A stretch of 64,000 nucleotides of DNA from Comamonadaceae bacterium (GTDB lineage: Bacteria; Pseudomonadota; Gammaproteobacteria; Burkholderiales; Burkholderiaceae_C): the NCBI GenBank assembly GCA_947476465.1, contig CANJQN010000008.1, positions 1 to 64,000 on the forward strand. Direction: 5' to 3'. A model generated the notes under the pieces. The model searched no databases. It had not been told where the DNA came from and saw only the letters and a program-made list of their open reading frames with translations. Below are positions 39,148-47,263 of the stretch, piece by piece (within the stretch, counting starts at the first letter, position 1; each line of letters opens with the position of its first letter). Made by a program: the position numbers and the translations under genes.

Positions 39148-40571
39148 GCGGGTACCACCTTCGCCAGCTCGCCCGTGAGCCGGTGCAGGTCGTCCAGTTC
39201 TTCGATGTGTTGCACGATGTCGGCGATGACCGCCACCGCACGCGGCTCCAGGACGCGGCCTGCGCACAGCGCGAACTTCGCCTCGAGCAGGGCTTGGGGC
39301 AGCGGGTGGGCTGAGGTGCGGCCCAAGGCTTGCTCGACGCGGCTGTCGTGCACACTGCCGCCCTGCAGCGTGACGCGCACGGCGGCCGCGAAATGGTTGG
39401 ATGCTTCGAACTGGGTGTCGTCGTACGGCGCCACGGCCACCCGCGGCAGCAGCGCTCGCACGCGCGGGTCGGCATGCGCGTCGCCGTCGAAGTGCTCGAG
39501 CGCGACATAGCCATCCACGACGGCGCGGGCCAGCACGTACTGCAGGCTGAACTTGGCATCCAGTGCCGAGGCGGGCTCGGGCCGGTTGGTGTGCTTGAGC
39601 CGGCGCGGGTGGATCCAGGCTTCGATCCGCTTGATGTCGCCGGGCTCCCAGGCGTGCTGGCGCACCAGGGCCAGCAGTGCGTCAATGGCGGGGTGGGTGC
39701 TGCCGCAGCAGGGATATTGCTTGATGGCGATGCCCGGCGCGACGATGTCCAGCGGCGCGGCCCACCGGGCGATGGCGCGCGCCGTGTCGTAGGTGCCGGG
39801 GCCGTTGAACACGTCGAGAAAACCTTGGTCGTGCTCGAACACGTTGCGGGTGTTGGCGGTGAAATCGCGCTGCGCAAGCCGGGCCGCCAGCAAGCCGTTG
39901 CGTGCGCAGTGGCCCACATGCAGCGGCTTGGTCATGGTGCCGAAGTTCGCCTTCAGGCCCGAAGCGAAGGAGGCCGCCAGGGCCAGGGCCGTGGCCGTGC
40001 GATGCGCGTCCAGGCCCATCAGCCGCGCACAGGCCGCAGCGGCACCGAAGACACCGAGCGTTGCGGTGGGGTGCCAGCCCTTCTGGTAGTGGTGAAAGTT
40101 GACCGCGAGCGCCACCTTGCATTCGACCTCGAAGCCGGCGACGTAGGCGGTGACGAAGTCACGGCCATTTGAACCAAGCTCGTCCGCCAGGGGCAGCAGG
40201 GCCGACAGAACCGGCGCTGACGGATGCCCGCCCATGGTGTTGTTCGAGTCGTCGAAGTCCAATGCATGCGAGGCTGTGCCGTTGACCAGCGCCGCGTCGA
40301 GGGCGCCGACGCGGCGGCCTTGCCCCAGCAGCAGCGCGGGACCCGGCGCCAGGTCCAATGCCTGCGCCGCGATGACAGCTGCGGGCTCCCGGCTGCCGCC
40401 CAGTGTCACGCCCAGCGTGTCGAGCAGCCCGACGCGGGCCCAGTGCACGGCCTCGGTGGGAAGATCATCCCAGCGCAGGGCGCTGCTTCGGTCAGCCAGT
40501 TCGCGCGCGAATCCCCGGGGTTTGGGCTCGGCGCGGTCGGTCGTCTCGGTCCTGGCGGGCACGTCACTCAC
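39144..40571 (-). CDS. MmgE/PrpD family protein 4
   Basis: 475 residues from a GTG start (MSDVPARTETTDRAEP). The canonical PrpD region SHALDFDDSNNTMGGHPSAP, KGWHPTATLG and KPLHVGHCARNG are present. It is the first gene of the nine-gene minus-strand operon PrpD 4-flavoprotein-deacetylase 2-PrpD 3-PrpD 2-M20-amidase-aminotransferase-PEPM. The operator at 40595-40614 begins 23 bp upstream of the start, so a bound repressor would block this promoter. Confidence 0.88.
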   Translation of the reverse strand: MSDVPARTETTDRAEPKPRGFARELADRSSALRWDDLPTEAVHWARVGLLDTLGVTLGGSREPAAVIAAQALDLAPGPALLLGQGRRVGALDAALVNGTASHALDFDDSNNTMGGHPSAPVLSALLPLADELGSNGRDFVTAYVAGFEVECKVALAVNFHHYQKGWHPTATLGVFGAAAACARLMGLDAHRTATALALAASFASGLKANFGTMTKPLHVGHCARNGLLAARLAQRDFTANTRNVFEHDQGFLDVFNGPGTYDTARAIARWAAPLDIVAPGIAIKQYPCCGSTHPAIDALLALVRQHAWEPGDIKRIEAWIHPRRLKHTNRPEPASALDAKFSLQYVLARAVVDGYVALEHFDGDAHADPRVRALLPRVAVAPYDDTQFEASNHFAAAVRVTLQGGSVHDSRVEQALGRTSAHPLPQALLEAKFALCAGRVLEPRAVAVIADIVQHIEELDDLHRLTGELAKVVPA

Positions 40572-40594
40572 GATTTTATCCGTCGGTTCGATTT

Positions 40595-40614
40595 GGGTAT
40601 GCCATGGTATACTA
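40595..40614. promoter_or_regulatory. tandem GGTATACC-type operators, site 3
   Basis: GGGTATGCCA is followed immediately by TGGTATACTA: two imperfect copies 10 bp apart, in the divergent promoter of PrpD 4 (minus) and PrpD 5 (plus). The geometry is the same as at 27939-27958. Confidence 0.68.
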
Positions 40615-40666
40615 TCTTCGTCAAACTTGCATCACCCGACCACCTCCCAACCTCTTCCCAACCTCC

Positions 40667-42079
40667 ATGGCGCAGACGACCTCAGACACCGAAGGCATGC
40701 ACGACAACCCCTACACGCGTGGCATTGCCGCTTTCGTGTCGGGGCTTGCGTACGACGCCATTCCTGCCCAGGTGCGCGAGCGCATCAAGCTGCTGATGCT
40801 TGATTCGATCGGGTGCGCGTTGTTCGGCTCCGACCTGCCGTGGACGCGCATTCTCCAGCGCACCCTCTCACGGTACGACAGCTCCAGGGGTTGCACGGTT
40901 TGGGGCACGGGCCTGCGTCTGTCGGCCCCGCATGCCGCGCTGGTCAACGGCACCCAGGTCCAGGGCTTTGAGCTGGACGACGTGCACCGCCAGGGCGTGT
41001 TGCACGTGGGCGCGGTCGTTTTGCCCGCCCTGCTGGCCATCGCCGAGGAGCGGCCCGGCATGACCGGGCGGGAGTTTCTGGCCGCCGCGGTGGCCGGCTA
41101 TGAGATCGGCCCGCGGGTGGGCATCTGCATGGGCCAGGAGCACATCGCCCAGGGTTGGCATTCGGGCGCGACGGTGGGCGTGTTCTCGGCGGCGGCCGGT
41201 GCGGCGCGCGCGCTGCGGCTGGACGAGGAAAAGACCGTGCATGCCCTGGGCATCGCGGGGACGCAATCGAGCGGCCTCATGGCGGCGCAGTACGGATCGA
41301 TGGTCAAGCGCATGCATGCCGGGCGCGCGTCGCAGAGCGGCTTGTACGGCGCCCTGCTGGCCGAGGAAGGCTTTACCGGCATCGTGAACGTGCTCGAATG
41401 CGAGTACGGCGGGTTTTGCAGCACGTTCTCGCGATCGCAGGACCGGTTCGACCTCTCACAACTCACGGCCGGCCTGGGTGAGACCTGGCAGACCATGGGC
41501 ATCGCGCTCAAGTTCTATTCCTGTGTGGGCAGCAACCACACCACGCTCGATGCGATCCGGCTGATGCAGCACGAGCGTGCTTTCGGCGCCAACGACGTTC
41601 GCCAGATCACGGTCAATGGTTCCCAGGTGACGATGGACCACGTCGGCTGGAAGTACGTCCCGCAGGGGCTGACCTCCGCCCAATTGAACCTGCCTTACTG
41701 CGTGGCGACCTGGCTGCTCGATGGCGACTGCTTTGTCGATCAGTTCACGCAAGACAAGGTGGCTGACCCTGAGCGAATGCGCATTGCCGACAAGGTGGTG
41801 GTCAAGCACGATGCGGACATCACCGCTCGCGGCTCCAAGTTCCGGCACATGGTCCGGGTGGAGGTTGAGCTGATGGATGGCACCCGCATGGAACGCACCG
41901 TGGAAGCCGGCCGCGGCAACGAGCGCGATTTCGCCTCGCAAGCCGATGTGGTCGACAAGTTCGAGAAACTCGCGCGCCGCGCCTTGCCGCAAGACCGTGT
42001 CGAGCAGGTGCGCGACTGGTTCCTCAACCTCGAGAGCCAGCCGGATGCGACGGCGCTGGCGCGGCTGTTGGCTGCGTGA
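40667..42079 (+). CDS. MmgE/PrpD family protein 5
   Basis: 470 residues from MAQTTSDTEGMHDNPYTRG; an internal ATG ten codons later is possible. Family regions are VQGFELDDVHRQGVLHVGAV, QGWHSGATVGVFSAAAGAAR and VKRMHAGRASQSG. It differs from PrpD 1-4 in the active-site stretch, suggesting a different substrate or reaction. It is divergent from the long operon, sharing its operator, and convergent with the GntR gene. Confidence 0.88.
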   Translation: MAQTTSDTEGMHDNPYTRGIAAFVSGLAYDAIPAQVRERIKLLMLDSIGCALFGSDLPWTRILQRTLSRYDSSRGCTVWGTGLRLSAPHAALVNGTQVQGFELDDVHRQGVLHVGAVVLPALLAIAEERPGMTGREFLAAAVAGYEIGPRVGICMGQEHIAQGWHSGATVGVFSAAAGAARALRLDEEKTVHALGIAGTQSSGLMAAQYGSMVKRMHAGRASQSGLYGALLAEEGFTGIVNVLECEYGGFCSTFSRSQDRFDLSQLTAGLGETWQTMGIALKFYSCVGSNHTTLDAIRLMQHERAFGANDVRQITVNGSQVTMDHVGWKYVPQGLTSAQLNLPYCVATWLLDGDCFVDQFTQDKVADPERMRIADKVVVKHDADITARGSKFRHMVRVEVELMDGTRMERTVEAGRGNERDFASQADVVDKFEKLARRALPQDRVEQVRDWFLNLESQPDATALARLLAA

Positions 42080-42150
42080 TGCCCCAGCCCGCCGGACCGG
42101 TCATGCGCACCCGCGGTGGTTGGCCCGGTGCCGGTGCCGTGGCTTGCGTT

Positions 42151-42843
42151 TCAGCCAGCGGCCCGCGTGGTGGCCGCCTCGGCGGCGGTGACGCTGCGCT
42201 CCATTTCGAGCCGGGCCTGCATGGCGCCCTGGATGTGGCGCGCGGCCACGGTCCGGGCCGTTTCCTCGTTGCGGCTTGCGATGGCGTTGACCAGTTCGCG
42301 GTGGTCGCGAAGCACCTGCGCGCGCCGCTTGAGGTTGGTGAGGGTGGACACCCGCCGATGGGCCGAGATGGTGTCGGACAGCGACTGCAGGAACTTGACC
42401 AGATAACGGTTGCGCGCCGCCTCGGACACCAGCTTGTGGAAGGCCATGTTGTGCTCGAACATCGCTTCCGGGGTATCGGCCAGGGCGGCCTCGCGTTCGA
42501 CCATGTGTTGCAGGGCGCTGATCTCGGCGTCGGTCGCGAACCGCGCTGCCATCGCCGCGACCGTGCTCTCGAGCAGATCGCGTGCGGCATACAGTTCGTG
42601 CACCGCCGCTTCGTCGAAGCTGGCGACCACCAGACCGCGGCGCTGGTGGGACGTCAGGAGCCCTTCGCTTTCCAGCCGGCGCAGGCCTTCGCGCGCTGGC
42701 GTGCGGCTGATCTTGAGCCAGTCCGCCACCATGTATTCCGACAGCCGGTCGCCGGGCTTCATGGTGTTGGTCATGATCGCTTCGCGAATCGCCTGGTAGG
42801 CAATATCGCCAAGGGACACGTTGCCGGAGCGGTTGGTTTTCAC
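42151..42843 (-). CDS. GntR family regulator, FCD subfamily
   Basis: 230 residues from a GTG start (VKTNRSGNVSLGDIAYQ) preceded by GAGAG; a longer frame upstream lacks similarity. A winged helix-turn-helix (about 10-75: ISRTPAREGLRRLESEGLL) is followed by an all-helical FCD ligand-binding domain (FHKLVSEAARNRYLVKFL). FCD regulators usually respond to a carboxylate and release palindromic operators. It is the only transcriptional regulator in the island, and the best candidate to bind the GGTATACC sites. Its own promoter shows no such site. Confidence 0.92.
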   Translation of the reverse strand: MKTNRSGNVSLGDIAYQAIREAIMTNTMKPGDRLSEYMVADWLKISRTPAREGLRRLESEGLLTSHQRRGLVVASFDEAAVHELYAARDLLESTVAAMAARFATDAEISALQHMVEREAALADTPEAMFEHNMAFHKLVSEAARNRYLVKFLQSLSDTISAHRRVSTLTNLKRRAQVLRDHRELVNAIASRNEETARTVAARHIQGAMQARLEMERSVTAAEAATTRAAG

Positions 42844-42914
42844 GGTCGGGATTCTCTCATGAGGCGCGGCGCCTGCCACGCCGGCGGCAGCCCGATTTTG
42901 CGGGGGCGCCGGCC

Positions 42915-44324
42915 ATGAGCCGCCGGGCCGCTCCCAAGGCGAATAGCCCCGCAGCGCGTAGCGCGCAGGCAAGGCCAGTCACCGCCGCGCGGGGACTGGC
43001 ACAGTTCGCCGCGGGATTGCGGCTGGCCGACGTGCCCGACGACGTACTGCGGCGCGCGCGCGCCTGCATCGCCGACACCGTCGGCTGCGCGGTCTACGGT
43101 TCGCACCTGCCCTGGAGCCGGCAGGTGGCGGCGGTGGCGCGGGCCTATGGCGGCGGCCCCTGCGACATCTTTGGCAGCGCGGGCGCCAGCGTGCCGGCGC
43201 CGTTCGCCGCGTTGGCCAACGGGGCGGCGGTGCATGCGTTCGAGCAGGACAGCCTGCGGTTTCCGGGCGCCGGCGTGCACCCGGGGGCGGCGCTGGTGCC
43301 GGTGATCGCTGCGGCTTGCCAGGAGACGGGCGCCGACGGCGCGGCCGCCCTGCGGGCCTTCGTGGCAGGCTGCGAGGTCTTGTTCCGCATCGGCGCCGCC
43401 ACCCACCACAGCAGCGAGAAGCTGGGCTTCCACGCCCCGGGCTTGACAGGCGTGTATGGCGGCGCCATCGCTGCGGGGCTCATCTACGGGCTGGACGCCG
43501 ACGCGCTCACGGGTGCGCTGGGCAGCGCCGGGTCGATGTCGGCCGGGCTCCTGGCGTTCAGCAAGGCCCAGGGCGGCGCCGAGGTCAAGCGGCTGCACAT
43601 GGGCCGCGCCTGCGAGTCGGGCATCCTGGCCGCGCGGCTGGCGCAGCAGGGGTTCTTCGGCCCGGACACGATTCTCGACGGGCGCTTCGGTTTCCTGGAG
43701 GCCTATTGCCGCGACCCGGAACCGGCGCTGCTGACAGCCGGTTTGGGCAAGCAGTGGGAAACCCGGCGCATCTGCCTCAAGCGTTATGCCTGCCATGTCA
43801 CAGCCCAGGCGCCCCTGCAGGCCCTGCGCGCGCTCATGGCCGACCACACCTTCAGTGCCGACGAGGTGGCCGCAATCGAGCTGGAATGCTCGCCCAAGGT
43901 GATCAGCCATCACGACATCCGCGCGCCGGCCGACATCATGCAGGCCCAGTACAGCGTGCCGTTTTGCCTTGCGCTGGGCTTGTACCGCGATCCGCTGCTG
44001 CCCGCATCGTTCGACGACAGCGCGTTGCGTGATTCACGCATCCTGGATGCCTGCATCCGGGTTCAGCTCAAGCCGGGCGCCGGCCTGGCAACCCCATGGA
44101 GCGCGCGCCTGGCTGTGGTGCTGCGGGACGGCCGGCGTCTCCAAGCGGATGCGCGCACCTTCCGCGGCATGCCGGACGACGATCTCAGTGCGGCGGACGA
44201 ACTCGAGCGCTTCAACACCCTGTGCGCGGCACTGGGGCCGCAGGCGTCAGGCGCGCTTCATTCGCAACTGATGCGGCTGGAGGCGCAGCCTGGGTTCCCG
44301 GTCGTGCCCCCGACGCTGCAGTGA
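42915..44324 (+). CDS. MmgE/PrpD family protein 6
   Basis: 469 residues with a basic, disordered N terminus (MSRRAAPKANSPAARSAQ). PrpD family traits: RARACIADTVGCAVYGSHLP, AVHAFEQDSLRFPGAGVHPG, GFHAPGLTGVYGGAIAAG and VKRLHMGRACESG. It is nearest to PrpD 5 (both have VGCA-type N termini and VKR-HMGRA/HAGRA). It is divergent from the GntR gene and convergent with deacetylase 3. Confidence 0.86.
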   Translation: MSRRAAPKANSPAARSAQARPVTAARGLAQFAAGLRLADVPDDVLRRARACIADTVGCAVYGSHLPWSRQVAAVARAYGGGPCDIFGSAGASVPAPFAALANGAAVHAFEQDSLRFPGAGVHPGAALVPVIAAACQETGADGAAALRAFVAGCEVLFRIGAATHHSSEKLGFHAPGLTGVYGGAIAAGLIYGLDADALTGALGSAGSMSAGLLAFSKAQGGAEVKRLHMGRACESGILAARLAQQGFFGPDTILDGRFGFLEAYCRDPEPALLTAGLGKQWETRRICLKRYACHVTAQAPLQALRALMADHTFSADEVAAIELECSPKVISHHDIRAPADIMQAQYSVPFCLALGLYRDPLLPASFDDSALRDSRILDACIRVQLKPGAGLATPWSARLAVVLRDGRRLQADARTFRGMPDDDLSAADELERFNTLCAALGPQASGALHSQLMRLEAQPGFPVVPPTLQ

Positions 44325-44346
44325 AACGGCGTCGGACGTGCGGCGA

Positions 44347-45246
44347 TCAACCGTTCGTGATCACGCCCGGCGGCAGGCTGTAGCAGTGGTCCGCGATGCG
44401 CCCGGGCGTCGTCCACCAGACCCGATCGCGCAGGGGGTGCTGCACGCAGTGCTCGAGCGCCCGGCGCAGCGGCCCCAGGCGAAACGGCTGCCCGGTGATG
44501 AACGGGTGCAGCACCACCGAGCACACCAGCGGCTGCGCATCGCACTGGCGCACCATTTCGTCGAACTGGTCGACGATCATGTCGGCGAACTCGCGGGCGC
44601 TGTGCTGGCGGCGGGCGATGACGGGGCCGTCGTTCAACTCGATCGAATAGGGCACCGACAGGATGCGGCCCTTGCGCGTTTTCATCCAGAACGGCTGGTC
44701 ATCGCAGGGCCAGTCCATCAGGTAACGGTAGCCGGCTTCATGAAGCAGGTCTGGCGTGACCTTGGTCTCCGACAGGCCGGGGCCCATCCAGCCGCTGGGC
44801 GCGCGGCCCTCGTGCTGGGTGATGGTGTCGGTCACTTCACGGATCAGGCGGGCTTCATCGGGCTCCCACATGCCGTCCTGGTGCTCGGAGTTCGTGCGGC
44901 CGTGGGCAACGACTTCGTCCCCGCGTGCGCGAATGGCTTCGACAACGTCCGGGCGGAACTGGTAGACCAGGCTGTTGACGTTGTGCGCGGCCGGCAGGCC
45001 CAGCGACTCCAGCACCTCAAGGATGCGCCAGATGCCGATTCGCAGCCCGTAGTCTCGCCACGAGAAATTTCGGTGCGTCTGCTTGGCGCCGATGACGGCG
45101 TTGTCCAGTGCGCCATCGCCCACGCCCAGCGCGAAATACTCGATGTTGGTGCAGACATAGAAGGCCAGGCGCTTGCCTTCGGGCCAGTGGTAATCGGGGC
45201 GCTTACCGATGCGCGTGTAGCCGTAGCGGTCGTGTGTAGGAAGCAT
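44347..45246 (-). CDS. PuuE-like polysaccharide deacetylase family protein 3
   Basis: 299 residues from MLPTHDRYGYTRIGKRPDY. More diverged than paralogues 1 and 2 but with the same plan: RLAFYVCTNIEYFAL, RDYGLRIGIWRILEVLE, SGWMGPGLSETKVTPDLL and VVLHPFITGQPFR. The metal triad is degenerate (VAHGRTNSEHQ). It is monocistronic and divergent from the MFS gene. Confidence 0.83.
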   Translation of the reverse strand: MLPTHDRYGYTRIGKRPDYHWPEGKRLAFYVCTNIEYFALGVGDGALDNAVIGAKQTHRNFSWRDYGLRIGIWRILEVLESLGLPAAHNVNSLVYQFRPDVVEAIRARGDEVVAHGRTNSEHQDGMWEPDEARLIREVTDTITQHEGRAPSGWMGPGLSETKVTPDLLHEAGYRYLMDWPCDDQPFWMKTRKGRILSVPYSIELNDGPVIARRQHSAREFADMIVDQFDEMVRQCDAQPLVCSVVLHPFITGQPFRLGPLRRALEHCVQHPLRDRVWWTTPGRIADHCYSLPPGVITNG

Positions 45247-45316
45247 AGTGCTCGATCCTACGCTGGCCGGCCGCCGTGCTGCAAGCCGCAGACCGATCGG
45301 AAAGCTCGCGGCCGCC

Positions 45317-46546
45317 ATGGTTGAAGCACGCGTGCGCATGCGCGACCAGCGCATGTTCCTGCGGTTCTGGGTGGTCCGGGCCGGCGCCACCTCGGCCTCA
45401 CAGATGCTCAATCTGGTGATGGGCTGGCAGATGTACGAGCTGACACGCAGCGCGTGGGACCTGGGGCTCATTGGCCTGGTGCAGTTCATCCCCTTGCTGC
45501 TGGTCAGCCTTCCGGCGGGGCAGTTGGCCGACCGCATGCACCGCGGCCGGATCGTCGCGCTGTGCCTGGCGGTTCAGGGCCTGGGCGTTGGCCTGCTGCT
45601 CATCGCCTCATCGCAAGACGCCACGAGCCGGGCTTTGGTGCTGGCCGTCGCCGCCTTGCTCGGCGTGGCGCGGGGCGTGCAGATGCCGGCGCAGCAGGCG
45701 CTGGTGCCCTTGCTGGTGCCGCCGGCCTTGCTGTCGCGGGCGATGGCGCTGAGCGCCAGCGCCGGGCAGGTGGCGATCATGGCCGGGCCGGCCGTCGGCG
45801 GGGTGTTGCTGCTGGCCGGGGCCCCGGCTGCTTATGCGGGGACCCTGTTCCTTCTGGCGCTCGCATTCGGCCTGGCCGCCGTGCTGCGGTACGAACACAT
45901 CCCCGCGGCGAGGACGCCGATGAGCCTGGACAGCCTGCTGGCGGGCGCGCGCTTCGTGTGGGAGCGCAAGGTCTTGCTGGGGGCGCTCTCGCTCGACCTG
46001 TTCGCCGTCCTGCTCGGTGGCGTCACCGCGCTGCTGCCGATGTTCGCCCGCGACGTGCTGCAGGTGGGGCCGGCTGGCCTGGGGATGCTGCGCGCCGCGC
46101 CCGCCGTCGGCGCCGTTGTGATGGCCGTCCTCCTGGCGCGGGTGTCGCTGACCCGGCGTGTCGGCGCACGCATGATGGGCGCAGTGGTGATTTATGCGGC
46201 GGCCATGGGCGTGTTCGGACTTTCATCCGTGCTCTGGCTTTCGATGTGTGCCTTGGCGGTCTCGGGCGCCGCCGACATGGTCAGCGTGGTGGTGCGGCAC
46301 ACCCTGGTGCAGGCCGAGACGCCCGACGAAATGCGCGGACGGGTCGGCGCCGTGAACGCGATGTTCCTCGGCGCGAGCAATCAGCTGGGCGAGTTCGAGT
46401 CGGGTGCGACGGCGGCCGTCATGGGCCCGGTGGGCTCGGTGGTGTTCGGTGCCGTGGCCACACTGTGCATCGCGGCCGCCTGGTTGCGGCTGTTTCCGCA
46501 GCTGGTGCGCCGCGATCGGTTCACCACCGAGCCGCCGCCCACTTGA
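45317..46546 (+). CDS. MFS transporter (EntS/MFS_3-like exporter family)
   Basis: 409 residues from MVEARVRMRDQRMFLRFW; a GTG 23 codons upstream and an ATG seven codons downstream are alternatives. About 11-12 membrane helices, with LVSLPAGQLADRMHRGRI as the conserved loop 2-3 motif and TLVQAETPDEMRGRVGAVNA near the C terminus, as in EntS-type drug or siderophore exporters. It may export an inhibitory intermediate or be unrelated to the island. Confidence 0.87.
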   Translation: MVEARVRMRDQRMFLRFWVVRAGATSASQMLNLVMGWQMYELTRSAWDLGLIGLVQFIPLLLVSLPAGQLADRMHRGRIVALCLAVQGLGVGLLLIASSQDATSRALVLAVAALLGVARGVQMPAQQALVPLLVPPALLSRAMALSASAGQVAIMAGPAVGGVLLLAGAPAAYAGTLFLLALAFGLAAVLRYEHIPAARTPMSLDSLLAGARFVWERKVLLGALSLDLFAVLLGGVTALLPMFARDVLQVGPAGLGMLRAAPAVGAVVMAVLLARVSLTRRVGARMMGAVVIYAAAMGVFGLSSVLWLSMCALAVSGAADMVSVVVRHTLVQAETPDEMRGRVGAVNAMFLGASNQLGEFESGATAAVMGPVGSVVFGAVATLCIAAAWLRLFPQLVRRDRFTTEPPPT

Positions 46547-46566
46547 AGCGGGCGGCCAGTGCACGT

Positions 46567-47118
46567 TCAGTTGGGCGGCGGCAGCGGATGTCGTGGCGCC
46601 CGCGGCTGGCTCGCGGTTTCGCGCACCGCCGCGATGCGCTGCACAAAGCGTGGCGGCTCGTCCAGGTAGCCATCCTCGAAGCCCACCACCCGCAGTGCTG
46701 CGCACACGTGCAGCAGTTCGCCCGGTCGCAGCAGGAAATCGGGCCGTGACGGCTTGCCGACTGTCTCGTTGCCGGCGGCGAAAGTCTCATAGATCAACAC
46801 GCCGCCGGGCTCGACGCTGTCCACGATCATCGGCAGCAGGGCGCGCCACAGGTAGTTGGTGACGACCACGCCGCCAAAGCGCTGCCCCTCGAAAGGCCAG
46901 GGGCCGTTCTCGATGTCAGCGTGCACCACCTGGCCCAGGCCCTGCGCGGCGGCGACGGCCGCTGGGTCGCGGTCGACGCCCGTCACTGGGTGGCCGCGCG
47001 CCGCGAACGAGCGCATATGCCGGCCCGCCCCGCAGGCCACGTCAAGCACCGGCCGGCCCGGCCGCACCAGGTGGCTCCAGCGGCGAACCCAGGGGGACGC
47101 TTCTTCCGTGCCGTGCAT
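46567..47118 (-). CDS. class I SAM-dependent methyltransferase
   Basis: 183 residues from MHGTEEASPWVRRW. The SAM-binding motif I is VLDVACGAGRHMRSFAARGH, followed by motif II GVDRDPAAV and post-II DIENGPWPF. The substrate is not evident; small TehB/UbiE-like methyltransferases of this size are common. It lies 11 bp downstream of the 43-residue membrane ORF and may be co-transcribed with the MFS carrier gene upstream. Confidence 0.85.
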   Translation of the reverse strand: MHGTEEASPWVRRWSHLVRPGRPVLDVACGAGRHMRSFAARGHPVTGVDRDPAAVAAAQGLGQVVHADIENGPWPFEGQRFGGVVVTNYLWRALLPMIVDSVEPGGVLIYETFAAGNETVGKPSRPDFLLRPGELLHVCAALRVVGFEDGYLDEPPRFVQRIAAVRETASQPRAPRHPLPPPN

Positions 47119-47129
47119 GGTGTGCGGCT

Positions 47130-47261
47130 TCAGTTGAAGCAGGCCCACACCAGATCGGACACGGCCACGAGGATGGTGGGCCGGGTGTAGAGGACGAACA
47201 CGCCCGCCAGCGCGACGACGGCAGCCGCCCACAGGGTCAACTGGCGGATGCGCGTGCTCAT
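47130..47261 (-). CDS. 43-residue putative membrane protein
   Basis: It starts MSTRIRQLTLWAAAVVALAG two bases after the stop of the MFS gene and ends LVAVSDLVWACFN. One hydrophobic helix is predicted. No family is recognised. Its tight placement between the MFS carrier and methyltransferase genes favours real translation, but the gene is short. Confidence 0.45.
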   Translation of the reverse strand: MSTRIRQLTLWAAAVVALAGVFVLYTRPTILVAVSDLVWACFN

Positions 47262-47263
47262 GC

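Noticed and set aside
42844..42914. Search for a GGTATACC site at the GntR/PrpD 6 divergent promoter
   Set aside because: None is present, so autoregulation through this motif is not supported.
45247..45316. Search for a GGTATACC site between deacetylase 3 and the MFS gene
   Set aside because: None is seen; these genes may lie outside the proposed regulon.
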